From: an uncultured Oscillospiraceae bacterium
GTDB taxonomy: Bacteria > Bacillota > Clostridia > Oscillospirales > Oscillospiraceae
Direction of reading: 5' to 3'
Length of the DNA stretch: 64,000 nt
Assembly (NCBI GenBank): GCA_949878425.1
Contig: CATLAL010000003.1
Location: 84,527 to 148,526, forward strand
Under the pieces are notes generated by a model. The model saw only the letters and a program-made list of their open reading frames with translations. It was not told the origin of the DNA and did not search any database. The position numbers and the translations under genes are program-made. This document shows positions 17,075 through 28,503 of this stretch, piece after piece; the stretch's first letter is position 1; each line of letters opens with the position of its first letter.

Positions 17075-17103
17075 AGCATACCAGCCGCCGCCGCCGCTGT
17101 CAA
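17075..17103 (-). promoter_or_regulatory. Promoter of the glycine-cleavage operon
   Basis: On the minus strand: -35 TTGACA (17098-17103), 17-bp GC-rich spacer ending TGG, -10 TATGCT (17075-17080). Transcription would start about 30 nt before the riboswitch. Confidence 0.88.
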
Positions 17104-17173
17104 GAGCGGATTTGCCCTCTGCGCCAACTTTGTAAAAAGCTCCAAGAGAAACTGGTCGGAATTGGGGAAATAG

Positions 17174-19165
<1,992 letters not shown>

Positions 19166-19249
19166 TTATATTGATACTATTTTTTCATTAAAGCCTTTGT
19201 CCCGCAGCCGTGGGGCAATTTAAGAATCGCAATAGGTTGCAGAGCGAAA

Positions 19250-22200
19250 TTAAAAGAGCGTAATCTGGCTGGTGTCCGCCAGCCCCGCGAAGGCCCCCAG
19301 GGCCCGGAGCTGGTCGATGTGGGTCTTGGAGAGCTTGTTGCAGCGCATGGCAAACTCCTCCACAGAGATAAAGTCCTGCCCCTCCCGCTTCTCCACCGTG
19401 TCCAGGGCCGCCGTCTCCCCCAGGCCCCGCACGGCGGTAAAGGGCGGAATGAGGGCGTCCTCCCCCTTGGGGGTGAACCGCGTGGCCTGGGACTCGTAGA
19501 TGCTGATGGGCTCGAACCGGAAGCCCCGGAGGTAGAACTCGTAGCACACCTCCAGCGTCACGGCCAGGTCCTGCTCCACGGCGGTGGCGTCCTTGTTGCT
19601 CCAAATCTCCTGGAGCTTCCGCTTCACCGCCTCCAGGCCGGCGCAGCAGTACTCCGCGTCGAAGGCCTTGGCCCGGATGGAGAAAAAGGCGGCGTAGAAG
19701 GCCAGGGGCCTATGGACCTTGAACCAGGCGATGCGGAAGGCCATCATCACGTAGGCCACCGCGTGGGCCTTGGGGAACAGATAGCCAATTTTCGCCAGAG
19801 ATTCAATGTACCACGCCGGCACGTCGTGCTCCTCCATGGCCTCCCTCCACCCCTCCTCGAAGCCCCCCTTCTTCACCTTGCCCTTGCGCACGGACTCCAT
19901 GATCTTAAAGCTCATCTTGGGGTCCAGGCCCTTGGAGATGAGGTAGAGCATGATATCGTCCCGGCACCCCACCGTCTGGGTAACCGAGGCCGTGCCGCTG
20001 ACGATGAGGTCCCGGGCGTTGCCGATCCACACGTCGGTGCCGTGGGAGAAGCCGGAGAGCCGCACCAGGGTGTTGAAGTCCTTGGGCTGGGTGTCGATGA
20101 GCATCTGCCGGGTGAACTTGGTGTTGAACTCCGGGATGGCCACCGCCCCGGTGGGGCCCAGAATGGGGTCGTTCTCAAAGCCCAGGGCCCGGCTGTTGGT
20201 AAAGAGGCTCATGGTGTCCGGGTCGTCCAGGGGAATCTCCCGGGCGCTGACCCCGGTGAGGTCCTCCAGCATGCGGACCATGGAGGGGTCGTCGTGGCCC
20301 AGCATGTCCAGCTTGAGCAGGTTGTCCTCCATGCAGTGGTATTCAAAGTGGGTGGTGATGATATCGCTGTCCGCCGCGTCCGCCGGGTGCTGGACCGGGC
20401 AGAAGTCCTCCACGTCCAGGTCGTCCGGCACCACCACCAGTCCCCCCGGGTGCTGGCCCGTGGTCCGCTTCACCCCCACGCAGCCCAGAGCCAGCCGGTT
20501 CTCCTCCGCGTGGCCCGGGTTCAGCCCCCGGGCCTCCAGGTACTTTTTCACGTAGCCGTAGGCGGTCTTTTCCGCCACCGTGCCGATGGTGCCCGCCCGG
20601 AACACCTGTGTCTCGCCGAACATCTCAATGGCGTGGCGGTGGGCCCGGGCCTGGTACTCCCCGGAGAAGTTCAGGTCAATATCCGGCACCTTGCCGCCGC
20701 CGAAGCCCAGAAAGGTCTCGAAGGGGATGTCAAAGCCGTCCTTGACGTAGGGCACGCCGCACTCCGGGCAGTTTTTGTCCGGCATGTCCGCGCCGCAGCC
20801 GTAGGAGCCGTCGGTGATAAACTCACTGCGCCGGCACTTGGGGCAGCGGTAGTGGGGCGGCAGGGCGTTGACCTCCGTGATGCCGGACATATAGGCCGCC
20901 AGGGAGGAGCCCACGGAGCCCCGGGAGCCCACCAGGTAGCCGCTCTCCAGGGACCGCTGGACCAGCTTCTGGGCGGACATGTACACCACGTCGTACTTCC
21001 CCAGGATGCCCCCCAGCTCCACGTTCAGCCGGTCCACGATCAGCTGGGGCGGGTCGTCGCCGTAGAGGGCGTGAACCTTGTCCCACACCAGCTGGTTGAG
21101 CTCCTGCTCGGAGTTGGCCAGCCGGGGCGGGAACAGCTTCCCCTTGGGCAGCAGGTCAAAGGTCTCCACCTGGTCCGCGATGGCCCGGGTGTTGGTCACC
21201 ACCACCTCCAGGGCCTTCTCCTCCCCCAAATAACTGAATTCCTCCAGCATCTCGTCCGTGGTCCGGAAGTAGATGGGCATAGGCTCATCGCAGTCGGAAA
21301 ATTTCTTGGTATCCAGGAGGATGTGGCGGTAGATCTCGTCCTCCGGGTCCAGGAAGTGGACATCCCCGGTGGCGCACACCGGCTTGCCCAGCTCCTCCCC
21401 CAGTCGGACCACGGTGCGGTTGAACTGGCGCAGCTCCTCCTCGTCTTTCACCTTCCCCTCCCGCAGAAGAAAGGCGTTGTTGCAGATGGGCTGTATCTCC
21501 AGGTAGTCGTAGAAGGAGGCGATGCGCCTCAGCTCCGCCCAGTCCTTGTACTCCTCCACCGCCTGGAACAGCTCCCCAGCCTCGCAGGCCGCTCCGATGA
21601 TGAGGCCCTCCCGGTGCCGGACCAGCTCGTGCTTGGGGACAATGGGGGAGCGCTTGAAGTACTTCAGGTTGGACATGGACACCAGCTGATAGAGATTTTT
21701 CAGGCCCACCTTGTTTTTTGCGATGAGAATAATGTGCCGGGGCCGGCGGTTGGCCCGGCCCTTGGAACGGAGGGCGGGCATGGCGGGGTTCACCGCCTGG
21801 AGGGTGTGGACGTCCAGCTCCTCCTCCATCCGCTTGAAGAAATGGGGCAGAAAAAGGCCGCAGGCGGCGGCGTCATCGCTGGCCCGATGGTGCTGAAAGG
21901 CGGGCAGCTTCAAGTGCTCCGCCACAATGTCCAGCTTGTACTTGCCCAGCTCCGGCAGCAGGTTCTGGGCCAGAATCAGGGTGTCCACGTAGGTGGGGTC
22001 GAAGTCCAGCCCCTCCCGGCGGCACCCCTCCCGGATAAAGCCAATGTCAAACTCCGCGTTGTGGGCGGCCAGAGGCCGTCCCCCCGCGAAAGCCAAAAAC
22101 GCCTCCAGGGCCTCCCGGGGCTTGGGCGCGCCCTGGAGCAGCTGGTCCGTGATGCCGGTGAGGGCGATGATCTCCGGCGTCAGGTGGCGGCCTGGGTCCA

Positions 22201-23221
22201 CGAAGGTCTGAAACCGCTCCCCAATCTCCCCGTCCCGGATCACCACCGCGCCGATCTCCGTGATGGCGTCCTGCTTCACCCGCAGTCCCGTGGTCTCGAT
22301 GTCAAAGGCCACATACTCGTCTGTAAAGGAAAACTCCTTGTCCCCATGAACGGCCACCCGGTCGTCCAAATTGTTGACAAAATAGCCCTCCATGCCGTAG
22401 AGGAGCTTGATCTCCCCGGCGGAGTGCCATGCGTCCGGGAAGCCCTGGACCACGCCGTGGTCGGTGATGGCGATGGCCGGGTGACCCCAGGACTCCGCCC
22501 GCTTGACCAGGTTCCCCTCCGGCCCCGCCTTGGGGTTCAGGGGGCTCAGGGCGTCCATATTGGAGAAGGTGGTGTGGGCGTGGAGCTCCACCCGCTTGAC
22601 CGGGGCGGTGTCCAGCCGGAGCTCGTGGGGGTAGGTGGAGATATTTTTCGGGTCCAGCAGCACGTCGCTGCCGTCCCGGTTGAGCTTGACGTACCCCTGG
22701 ACCTTCACCCACATGCCCGGCTTCACCCCCTTTTTCAGGGCGTTCTTCTCCTCCTTCTGCATGTACTTGGTAACGCGCACGGAGGTCTGAAAGTCGGTCA
22801 TGTCGAAGGTGAGGCAGAATACGCCGGGCCGGCGGGTCTCGTAGAGGTCGGAGAAGAACACCTTCCCCGCCACCACCACGCTGCCCATCTTGGGATTCAG
22901 CCCCGCCATGGGCTGTACCGCCCCCTTGATGGCGCCGCCCATAATCACCTCGCCTCCGGCGGACTTTTTTTCCTCCTGCCTGGGGACCGCCGCCGTCACC
23001 TGGATGCGGACCTCCTTGAGCCCGTAGGCCTCCGCCACGGCGGCCTCCAGAGCCTCCTTCCCCTTCCCCAGGTCACCCTGGACCGTGAGAGCCATTACCA
23101 TTCTGCGGCTTTCGCGGATCACCTCCGCCGCCGTGAGATAGGCCCCGTTTAACGCCATCCGCAGCTCCCACGCTAACGATAATCCGGGAAATAATTCAAA
23201 AAACGGTATCTTCTGTGCCAT
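19250..23221 (-). CDS. polC: DNA polymerase III alpha subunit, PolC type
   Basis: A 1323-residue replicative polymerase. Order: a short N-terminal domain (to about 150), an OB fold, a PHP domain (VELHAHTTFSNMDAL), an inserted DEDDh proofreading exonuclease (YVAFDIETTGL), the second PHP part, and the polymerase core with PDIDLNFSGEYQ carrying catalytic aspartates. A cysteine cluster (CPKCRRSEF, CGADMPDKNCPECG) is in the usual PolC zinc position. It is somewhat shorter than Bacillus PolC, mainly because the N-terminal domain is small. PolC marks low-GC Gram-positive lineages. GAAAGAGG precedes the ATG at 23221. Confidence 0.97.
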   Translation of the reverse strand: MAQKIPFFELFPGLSLAWELRMALNGAYLTAAEVIRESRRMVMALTVQGDLGKGKEALEAAVAEAYGLKEVRIQVTAAVPRQEEKKSAGGEVIMGGAIKGAVQPMAGLNPKMGSVVVAGKVFFSDLYETRRPGVFCLTFDMTDFQTSVRVTKYMQKEEKNALKKGVKPGMWVKVQGYVKLNRDGSDVLLDPKNISTYPHELRLDTAPVKRVELHAHTTFSNMDALSPLNPKAGPEGNLVKRAESWGHPAIAITDHGVVQGFPDAWHSAGEIKLLYGMEGYFVNNLDDRVAVHGDKEFSFTDEYVAFDIETTGLRVKQDAITEIGAVVIRDGEIGERFQTFVDPGRHLTPEIIALTGITDQLLQGAPKPREALEAFLAFAGGRPLAAHNAEFDIGFIREGCRREGLDFDPTYVDTLILAQNLLPELGKYKLDIVAEHLKLPAFQHHRASDDAAACGLFLPHFFKRMEEELDVHTLQAVNPAMPALRSKGRANRRPRHIILIAKNKVGLKNLYQLVSMSNLKYFKRSPIVPKHELVRHREGLIIGAACEAGELFQAVEEYKDWAELRRIASFYDYLEIQPICNNAFLLREGKVKDEEELRQFNRTVVRLGEELGKPVCATGDVHFLDPEDEIYRHILLDTKKFSDCDEPMPIYFRTTDEMLEEFSYLGEEKALEVVVTNTRAIADQVETFDLLPKGKLFPPRLANSEQELNQLVWDKVHALYGDDPPQLIVDRLNVELGGILGKYDVVYMSAQKLVQRSLESGYLVGSRGSVGSSLAAYMSGITEVNALPPHYRCPKCRRSEFITDGSYGCGADMPDKNCPECGVPYVKDGFDIPFETFLGFGGGKVPDIDLNFSGEYQARAHRHAIEMFGETQVFRAGTIGTVAEKTAYGYVKKYLEARGLNPGHAEENRLALGCVGVKRTTGQHPGGLVVVPDDLDVEDFCPVQHPADAADSDIITTHFEYHCMEDNLLKLDMLGHDDPSMVRMLEDLTGVSAREIPLDDPDTMSLFTNSRALGFENDPILGPTGAVAIPEFNTKFTRQMLIDTQPKDFNTLVRLSGFSHGTDVWIGNARDLIVSGTASVTQTVGCRDDIMLYLISKGLDPKMSFKIMESVRKGKVKKGGFEEGWREAMEEHDVPAWYIESLAKIGYLFPKAHAVAYVMMAFRIAWFKVHRPLAFYAAFFSIRAKAFDAEYCCAGLEAVKRKLQEIWSNKDATAVEQDLAVTLEVCYEFYLRGFRFEPISIYESQATRFTPKGEDALIPPFTAVRGLGETAALDTVEKREGQDFISVEEFAMRCNKLSKTHIDQLRALGAFAGLADTSQITLF

Positions 23222-23256
23222 CGAAGCCTCTTTCTTATTACCAACATGTACTAGAA

Positions 23257-23440
23257 GGCATACATTCTTTTTCTTGAAAGAAAAAGAATCAAAAAGAACT
23301 TTATTCGCAAAGCTATCGCTTTGCTCTCGTCTTTCTGTAGGAAAGAAATGTATAAAGGGGCCAAAATATAAGCGAAACGTAGTTTCGCGCCAAAATTTTC
23401 TTTTGATTCTTTTCTTTTTTTTAAGAAAAGAATGTATGCC
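23257..23440. repeat. Paired inverted repeat, GGCATAC family
   Basis: The polC-ispG gap is filled by two inverted ends: GGCATACATTCTTTTTCTTG at 23257 and the complement of the same end at 23440, each with an A/T hairpin followed by ATCAAAA(A)GAA. Smaller stems (GCAAAGC/GCTTTGC, GCGAAAC/GTTTCGC) lie inside. About 184 bp, no open frame of note. Confidence 0.65.
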
Positions 23441-23448
23441 GTATACCT

Positions 23449-24489
23449 CTATGGGAGTTTATGGATCTCCTCCATGAGTGCGTTGACCAGCTGGTCTTGG
23501 GGGACCTTGCGGAGGATCCTGCCTTTTCGGAAGAGGAGGCCCTCCCCCTTTCCGCCGGCAATACCCACGTCGGCGTCCGCGGCCTCGCCGGGTCCGTTCA
23601 CGGCGCAGCCCATCACCGCCACGGTGATGGACTTTTGGCAGTCCGCCAGGCGGCGCTCCACCTCCTGGGCCATGGGGATGAGGTCGATATTGGTCCGCCC
23701 GCAGGTGGGGCAGGCGATGAGGTTGGGGCCGTCCTGCCGCAGGCCGGCGGCCCGGAGGATCTTCTTGGCCGCGCAGACCTCCTCCACCGGGTCGGCGGTG
23801 AGGGTCACCCGCAGGGTATCCCCCACGCCCAGGCACAGCAGGCCCCCGATGCCCATGGCGGACTTGATGACGCCCATGGAGGGCGTTCCCGCCTCTGTCA
23901 CGCCCAGGTGGAGGGGGTAGGGGCACCGCTGGCTCAGGAGCCGGTAGGCTTCCATGGTCACCGGCACGGAGGAGCACTTGACGGAGATGCAGATATCCGT
24001 GAAGTCAAATTTCTCCAGCAGGGCCGCCTGGCCCAGGGCGCTCTCCGCCAGGGCCTGGGCGGTGACGCCGCCGTACCTGGCGCGCAGCTCCTTCTCCAGG
24101 GACCCGCCGTTGACGCCGATGCGGATGGGGATGCCCCTGGCCCGGCAGGCGTCCGCTACGGCCCTCACCCGGTCCTCCCCGCCGATGTTGCCGGGGTTGA
24201 TGCGGATTTTATCCACCCCTTGGTCAGCGCACTCCAGGGCCAGCCTGTAGTCAAAGTGGATATCCGCCACCAGCGGGATGTGAATTTGGCTCTTAATGGC
24301 CCCCACGGCCCTGGCGGCGGCCAGGTCGGGGACCGCCACCCGGACGATCTCGCACCCCGCCTCCTCCAGGCGCAGGATCTGCTCCACCGTGGCGGGCGCG
24401 TCGTGGGTTTTGGTGCTGCACATGGACTGGATGGATACCGGCGCGCCGCCGCCCACCGGGACGGAGCCCACCATAATCCGGTTAGTCAT
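23449..24489 (-). CDS. ispG: 4-hydroxy-3-methylbut-2-en-1-yl diphosphate synthase
   Basis: A 346-residue iron-sulphur enzyme of the MEP isoprenoid pathway, converting methylerythritol cyclodiphosphate to HMBPP. The 4Fe-4S ligands are in CPTCGRTNIDLI and GCAVNGPGEAADADVG near the C-terminus, and the TIM-barrel part starts with VGGGAPVSIQSMCSTKTHD. Complete. It follows rseP by 12 bases in the pyrH-to-polC cluster, so the MEP genes dxr and ispG are co-located. Confidence 0.97.
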   Translation of the reverse strand: MTNRIMVGSVPVGGGAPVSIQSMCSTKTHDAPATVEQILRLEEAGCEIVRVAVPDLAAARAVGAIKSQIHIPLVADIHFDYRLALECADQGVDKIRINPGNIGGEDRVRAVADACRARGIPIRIGVNGGSLEKELRARYGGVTAQALAESALGQAALLEKFDFTDICISVKCSSVPVTMEAYRLLSQRCPYPLHLGVTEAGTPSMGVIKSAMGIGGLLCLGVGDTLRVTLTADPVEEVCAAKKILRAAGLRQDGPNLIACPTCGRTNIDLIPMAQEVERRLADCQKSITVAVMGCAVNGPGEAADADVGIAGGKGEGLLFRKGRILRKVPQDQLVNALMEEIHKLP

Positions 24490-24501
24490 ACCGATCCCCC
24501 C

Positions 24502-25563
24502 TTAACTAAAGAGCCGGCGCACGTCGTTAAAGGTAACAAAGAGCATCAGTCCCATCAGCAGGGCGAAGAACACCATGTTGATCACCGCCTCGTACTTCAC
24601 TGGCACCTTCCGCCTGAAGAGCTCCTCCGACAGGGTGGAGATCACCAGGAACAGGATGTGCCCGCCGTCCAGGGCGGGAATGGGCAGCAGGTTCATCACC
24701 GCCAGATTGACCGAGATGAAGGCCCCGAAGTAGATGATATTTTGCAGCGCCGCAGCCACGCTGGCGCTCTGGTTGCCCATGTCGTTGATGGTGGAGACAA
24801 TGCCCACCGGGCCATTGAGGTCCGTCACGCCGGCGCTGCCCGTCACCAGCATCTTCAGACTGAACCAGACTGTGCGCACAAAGTCAATGGCATTGTACCA
24901 GGTATATTGCAGTTTCGCCCCCAGGGTCGCCTCCCGGACGGTCACCCCCCGGTAGAGTCCGTACCCCTCATAGGACGCCCCAGAACTGTCCGAATAGGTC
25001 CGCACGGGGAGATTTTTCAGCTCCACCTTCTCCCCATCCCGCAGAACCACCAGGTCAATGGGCTCCCTGTTCGCCAGCATCAGCAGCAGATCCACATCGC
25101 TGGCCAGGTAGACCCGGGAGCCGTTAATGGACCAGAATACGTCTCCCTCCTCCAGGGCGGCCTGGTTGACAGACTCAAACTCCGGGGCGGTCCCCGCGAT
25201 CACAGGGACCGTGAAGCCGGCGGCCCGGCAGTTGAGGACCAGCAGGATGAAAACGCCCACCAGGAAATTCATAATTGCCCCGGCGGCGAAAACCCAGCAC
25301 TTTTTCCAGAACCCCTGGTTGCTCAGGCTGTGGGGATCGTCGGATTCCTCCTCCTCCCCCTCCATGGCGCAGTAGCCGCCAATGGGCAGCGCCCGGAGGG
25401 AAAACTGAGTCCCCTTCTTCCCCACCTTCTTCCAGATGGCGGGGCCCATGCCGATGGAAAATTCGTGGACTGTCACGCCGCACAGCCGCGCGGCGATAAA
25501 ATGTCCCCACTCGTGGGCTGCAATCAGAATGCCAAACAATAGGATAGCCAGAATAATGTACAT
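24502..25563 (-). CDS. rseP: Site-2 intramembrane metalloprotease (RseP/RasP family)
   Basis: A 353-residue membrane protease. The zinc site HEWGH (in AAHEWGHFIAARL) lies in the first helix and the second motif LLPIPALDGGHILF in a later helix. A single PDZ-like domain lies between, about residues 125-200. This family cuts anti-sigma factors and signal-peptide remnants inside the membrane. It sits in the usual place before ispG; upstream it is separated from dxr by an unexpected gene. Confidence 0.93.
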   Translation of the reverse strand: MYIILAILLFGILIAAHEWGHFIAARLCGVTVHEFSIGMGPAIWKKVGKKGTQFSLRALPIGGYCAMEGEEEESDDPHSLSNQGFWKKCWVFAAGAIMNFLVGVFILLVLNCRAAGFTVPVIAGTAPEFESVNQAALEEGDVFWSINGSRVYLASDVDLLLMLANREPIDLVVLRDGEKVELKNLPVRTYSDSSGASYEGYGLYRGVTVREATLGAKLQYTWYNAIDFVRTVWFSLKMLVTGSAGVTDLNGPVGIVSTINDMGNQSASVAAALQNIIYFGAFISVNLAVMNLLPIPALDGGHILFLVISTLSEELFRRKVPVKYEAVINMVFFALLMGLMLFVTFNDVRRLFS

Positions 25564-25678
25564 AGTATTACCTCTTTGCTGGGTAGTTTAGCCGCGCCCT
25601 CCGGACGCGGGGGAATTGGCTTTGCGCCGTCCCTGTTCGCTCGATGGACTTTCTTTCCCGGGGCTGGCGCGTCCTCGT

Positions 25679-26458
25679 TCACTGCATGCGAAGCCGCCGG
25701 ACAGATAGCCTCAGCCCCTCCACTGTCTTGGTCTCCAGGACCATCCGGCAGCCAAGGCTGTCTGCTAAGGCAAGATACTTAGGTATGTCAATCTCCCCCT
25801 CGCCAAGCGGGAGATGATTCTTCGGGCCTTTCCCGTCGTGAATATGAAAGTGGAGCAGGCGCTCCCGCCTCTGAAGCAGAGCGGCCTCATCCTGATAGCC
25901 CGCGCTGTGGCTGTGACCGATGTCATAGGTCAGCCCAAACACCGGACTCTGGAGCAGCAGGTCCATGGCCTCCACCTGAAAATCCAGAAAGCCGTTGGTA
26001 TTTTCTATGGAGATTCTGACGCCCGCCCCGCCAATGGCAATCTCACATTTCTCCCGGAAAGCTGCCATACCGGTCAAATACGCCTCCCGGCAGAGGTCAA
26101 ATAGAAACACCTTTTTACCCGGCAAGGTAAAGTATACGCCTGTGGACAGATGCATATTCAATATTGGGATTTCAAGCTCTGTGGCCAGTTGAATCGTTTC
26201 TAAGATCGTTCGGAGGTAGGCCTCTGCCACATAAGGGTTGAAGTCGCTGACATTCAGATTTTCATCCAGATGAATGGTGTAATAGACGCCGTACTCCCTG
26301 GATATCTCCCGCAGGCGGGCGGTGTCGATTCGGTCCGTCTGGTACTGGGGCAGGTTCATGTTCAGCTCAATGAATTGCAGCCCCAGCTCCCGGCACAGCT
26401 CAGCGCAGTCCGCAAGCTCCGGAAGTTCAATCAAAGTCGGCATCCCCAAATGCGTCAT
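25679..26458 (-). CDS. Sugar phosphate isomerase/epimerase-like TIM-barrel protein
   Basis: A 259-residue protein of the xylose-isomerase-like/AP endonuclease 2 superfamily. The beta strands end in typical metal-ligand motifs: YTIHLDENLN, ILNMHLSTGV, RISIENTNGF, GLTYDIGHSHSAG, LLHFHIHDGK and RMVLETKTV. The E...D-H...H pattern fits a divalent-metal site. Its ATG overlaps the dxr stop (ATGA), so it is translated with the isoprenoid genes. The substrate is unknown. This gene is not a usual member of the dxr-rseP cluster and its base composition looks less GC-rich than its neighbours, which hints at later insertion. Confidence 0.83.
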   Translation of the reverse strand: MTHLGMPTLIELPELADCAELCRELGLQFIELNMNLPQYQTDRIDTARLREISREYGVYYTIHLDENLNVSDFNPYVAEAYLRTILETIQLATELEIPILNMHLSTGVYFTLPGKKVFLFDLCREAYLTGMAAFREKCEIAIGGAGVRISIENTNGFLDFQVEAMDLLLQSPVFGLTYDIGHSHSAGYQDEAALLQRRERLLHFHIHDGKGPKNHLPLGEGEIDIPKYLALADSLGCRMVLETKTVEGLRLSVRRLRMQ

Positions 26459-27603
26459 GGGATGGCCTCCATAACGCATTCCCGGGCTTTTTGGTCCGCC
26501 TCCAGAATATCCTCCAGCCGGGGGCTGGACCGCTGCGGCACGGCGTTCAGCGCCGCCTCCACCAGCTCCGGGATCCGGCCAAAGGCGATCTCCTCCCGGA
26601 GGAACAGCCCCACCGCCGCCTCGTTGGCCCCGTTGAGCACCGCGCAGGCGGTTCCGCCGGCCCTGGCACAGTCTACAGCCATTTTCAGACAGGGGAACGC
26701 CTCCAGGTCCGGCCTCTGGAAGGTCAGCGGCGGACAGGAGAGCAGATCCAGCCCCGGCAGCTGGGATGCCGCCCGGTTGGGCCAGGTCAGGGCGTAGCGG
26801 ATGGGCAGGCGCATGTCCGGGGTGCCCAGCTGGGCCAGCACCGCCCCGTCCTGGAACTCCACCATGGAGTGGACAATGCTCTGCCGGTGGATCACCACGT
26901 CCACCTGTTCCGCCGGCAGCTGGAAGAGGTGCATGGCCTCGATCACCTCCAGGCCCTTGTTCATCAGGGTGGCGCAGTCCACGGTGATCTTCTCCCCCAT
27001 GGTCCAGTTGGGGTGGCGCAGGGCGTCGGCGCGGGTCTTTGCCGCCGTCTCCTCCCGGCTCAGGCCGAAGAAGGGCCCACCGGAGCAGGTCAGCAGCAGC
27101 CGCCGGACCTCCCCGGGGTCCCGGCAGCCCTGGAGGCACTGGAAGATGGCGGAGTGCTCGCTGTCTACAGGGATAATAGACCCGCCGTACTTCCTGGCCG
27201 CCTCTGTCACCAGCGCTCCAGCACAGACCAAAGTCTCCTTGTTGGCCAGAGCCACCCGCTTGCCCTGCCGGAGGGCCGCCAGGGTGGGCTGAAGCCCCGC
27301 CATGCCCACCACGGCGGCAACCACTGCGTCGCTCTCCGGGAGAGACGCAGCCTCAATGACGCCCTCCAGGCCGTAGGCCACCTTGATGTCCAGGTCCCGC
27401 AGCCGCCGGGCCAGCTCCAGGGCCGGCTCCATCTCGTAGAGCACCGCCAGCCGGGGCCGGAACTGCCGCACCTGGCGCTCCAGGAGGTCGACGCTGTGAT
27501 GAGCTGTCAAGGCATTTACCTTTATCCCCAGCGCGGCGCAGACCTCTAGAGTCTGCCGGCCAATGGACCCGGTGGAGCCGAGGAGTGAAATGGCGCTCAC
27601 CAC
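26455..27603 (-). CDS. dxr: 1-deoxy-D-xylulose 5-phosphate reductoisomerase
   Basis: A 382-residue NADPH enzyme making MEP, the committed step of the non-mevalonate isoprenoid pathway. The N-terminal nucleotide site LLGSTGSIGRQTLEV and the metal/substrate region IIPVDSEHSAIFQCLQG are clear, as is MEFQDGAVLAQLG-type sequence later. Full length. It feeds isoprenoid precursors to uppS in the same cluster. Confidence 0.97.
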   Translation of the reverse strand: MVSAISLLGSTGSIGRQTLEVCAALGIKVNALTAHHSVDLLERQVRQFRPRLAVLYEMEPALELARRLRDLDIKVAYGLEGVIEAASLPESDAVVAAVVGMAGLQPTLAALRQGKRVALANKETLVCAGALVTEAARKYGGSIIPVDSEHSAIFQCLQGCRDPGEVRRLLLTCSGGPFFGLSREETAAKTRADALRHPNWTMGEKITVDCATLMNKGLEVIEAMHLFQLPAEQVDVVIHRQSIVHSMVEFQDGAVLAQLGTPDMRLPIRYALTWPNRAASQLPGLDLLSCPPLTFQRPDLEAFPCLKMAVDCARAGGTACAVLNGANEAAVGLFLREEIAFGRIPELVEAALNAVPQRSSPRLEDILEADQKARECVMEAIP

Positions 27604-27665
27604 AGCCCTCCGCCCCCCTTCCGCCGTTTTCCGTTTTCTCTGAGCATTGGAAATTCCTCCCTATC

Positions 27666-28466
27666 CTATGCGAAAAGGGGCAGAAGTATCCCCAGCACCG
27701 GCGCCACGAAGAGCACGCTGTCGAACCGGTCCAGCACGCCGCCGTGGGCCAGGAAGATCGTTCCATAGTCCTTCACGCCGAACTCCCGCTTGACGAGGGA
27801 AAAGCTGAGATCCCCGATCTGGGCCACGACGCCGCAAAACAGTGCCAGCAGGGCCATGGACCCGTACCGGATGCTCCCGCCGAACCACCGGTTCATCACA
27901 AGGGCAAAAATAAGCCCGCAGATCACGTTGCCCGCCAGGCCGCCGAGGAAGCCCTCTACTGTCTTTTTCGGGCTGACCTTGGGGGCCAGCTTGTGCCTGC
28001 CGAGGGCCAGGCCGGTGAAGTAGGCGAAGGTGTCGCAGGCAAAGCTGAGGAGGAAGGGCAGCAGCAGGTACCCCCTGTGCCCCCCCAGGGCCTGGATGCG
28101 AAAAAAGGAGCTGAAGGAGTAGGGGATGAGCGTCGCGCCGAAGAGGCCCGCCAGCAGGTGGACGATCTTGATCTCCCCCGCCCGCCAAATTGCCACGGCA
28201 AAGGCCAGCAGGCAGTAGAGCGCCAGACTGGGCGCCAGCCACTGAGGCAGTCCCCAGCCGCACAGTATCGCCCACGCGGCGCAATACACGGTCAACCGGC
28301 ACAGCAGCCGGCTGGACCGTGCGGCGCCTACACATTTCATCAGCTCATAGGCCCCCACACCGGACAGCGCCGCTAGGGCCAGGGCCAGCAGCCACTCCGG
28401 CCCCCACAGCACGACGTACAGCAGGACCGGCACGCCGATGGCCGCCACTAAAATTCTTGATTTCAT
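27666..28466 (-). CDS. cdsA: Phosphatidate cytidylyltransferase
   Basis: A 266-residue integral membrane enzyme forming CDP-diacylglycerol from phosphatidate and CTP. The C-terminal signature is complete: SLVKREFGVKDYGTIFLAHG followed by GVLDRFDS. About seven membrane helices are predicted. It lies between uppS and dxr, with 61- and 37-base gaps. Confidence 0.95.
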   Translation of the reverse strand: MKSRILVAAIGVPVLLYVVLWGPEWLLALALAALSGVGAYELMKCVGAARSSRLLCRLTVYCAAWAILCGWGLPQWLAPSLALYCLLAFAVAIWRAGEIKIVHLLAGLFGATLIPYSFSSFFRIQALGGHRGYLLLPFLLSFACDTFAYFTGLALGRHKLAPKVSPKKTVEGFLGGLAGNVICGLIFALVMNRWFGGSIRYGSMALLALFCGVVAQIGDLSFSLVKREFGVKDYGTIFLAHGGVLDRFDSVLFVAPVLGILLPLFA

Positions 28467-28503
28467 GGGAAGCCTCCCCTTTTTTCTCTAAATGACCAAT
28501 TTT

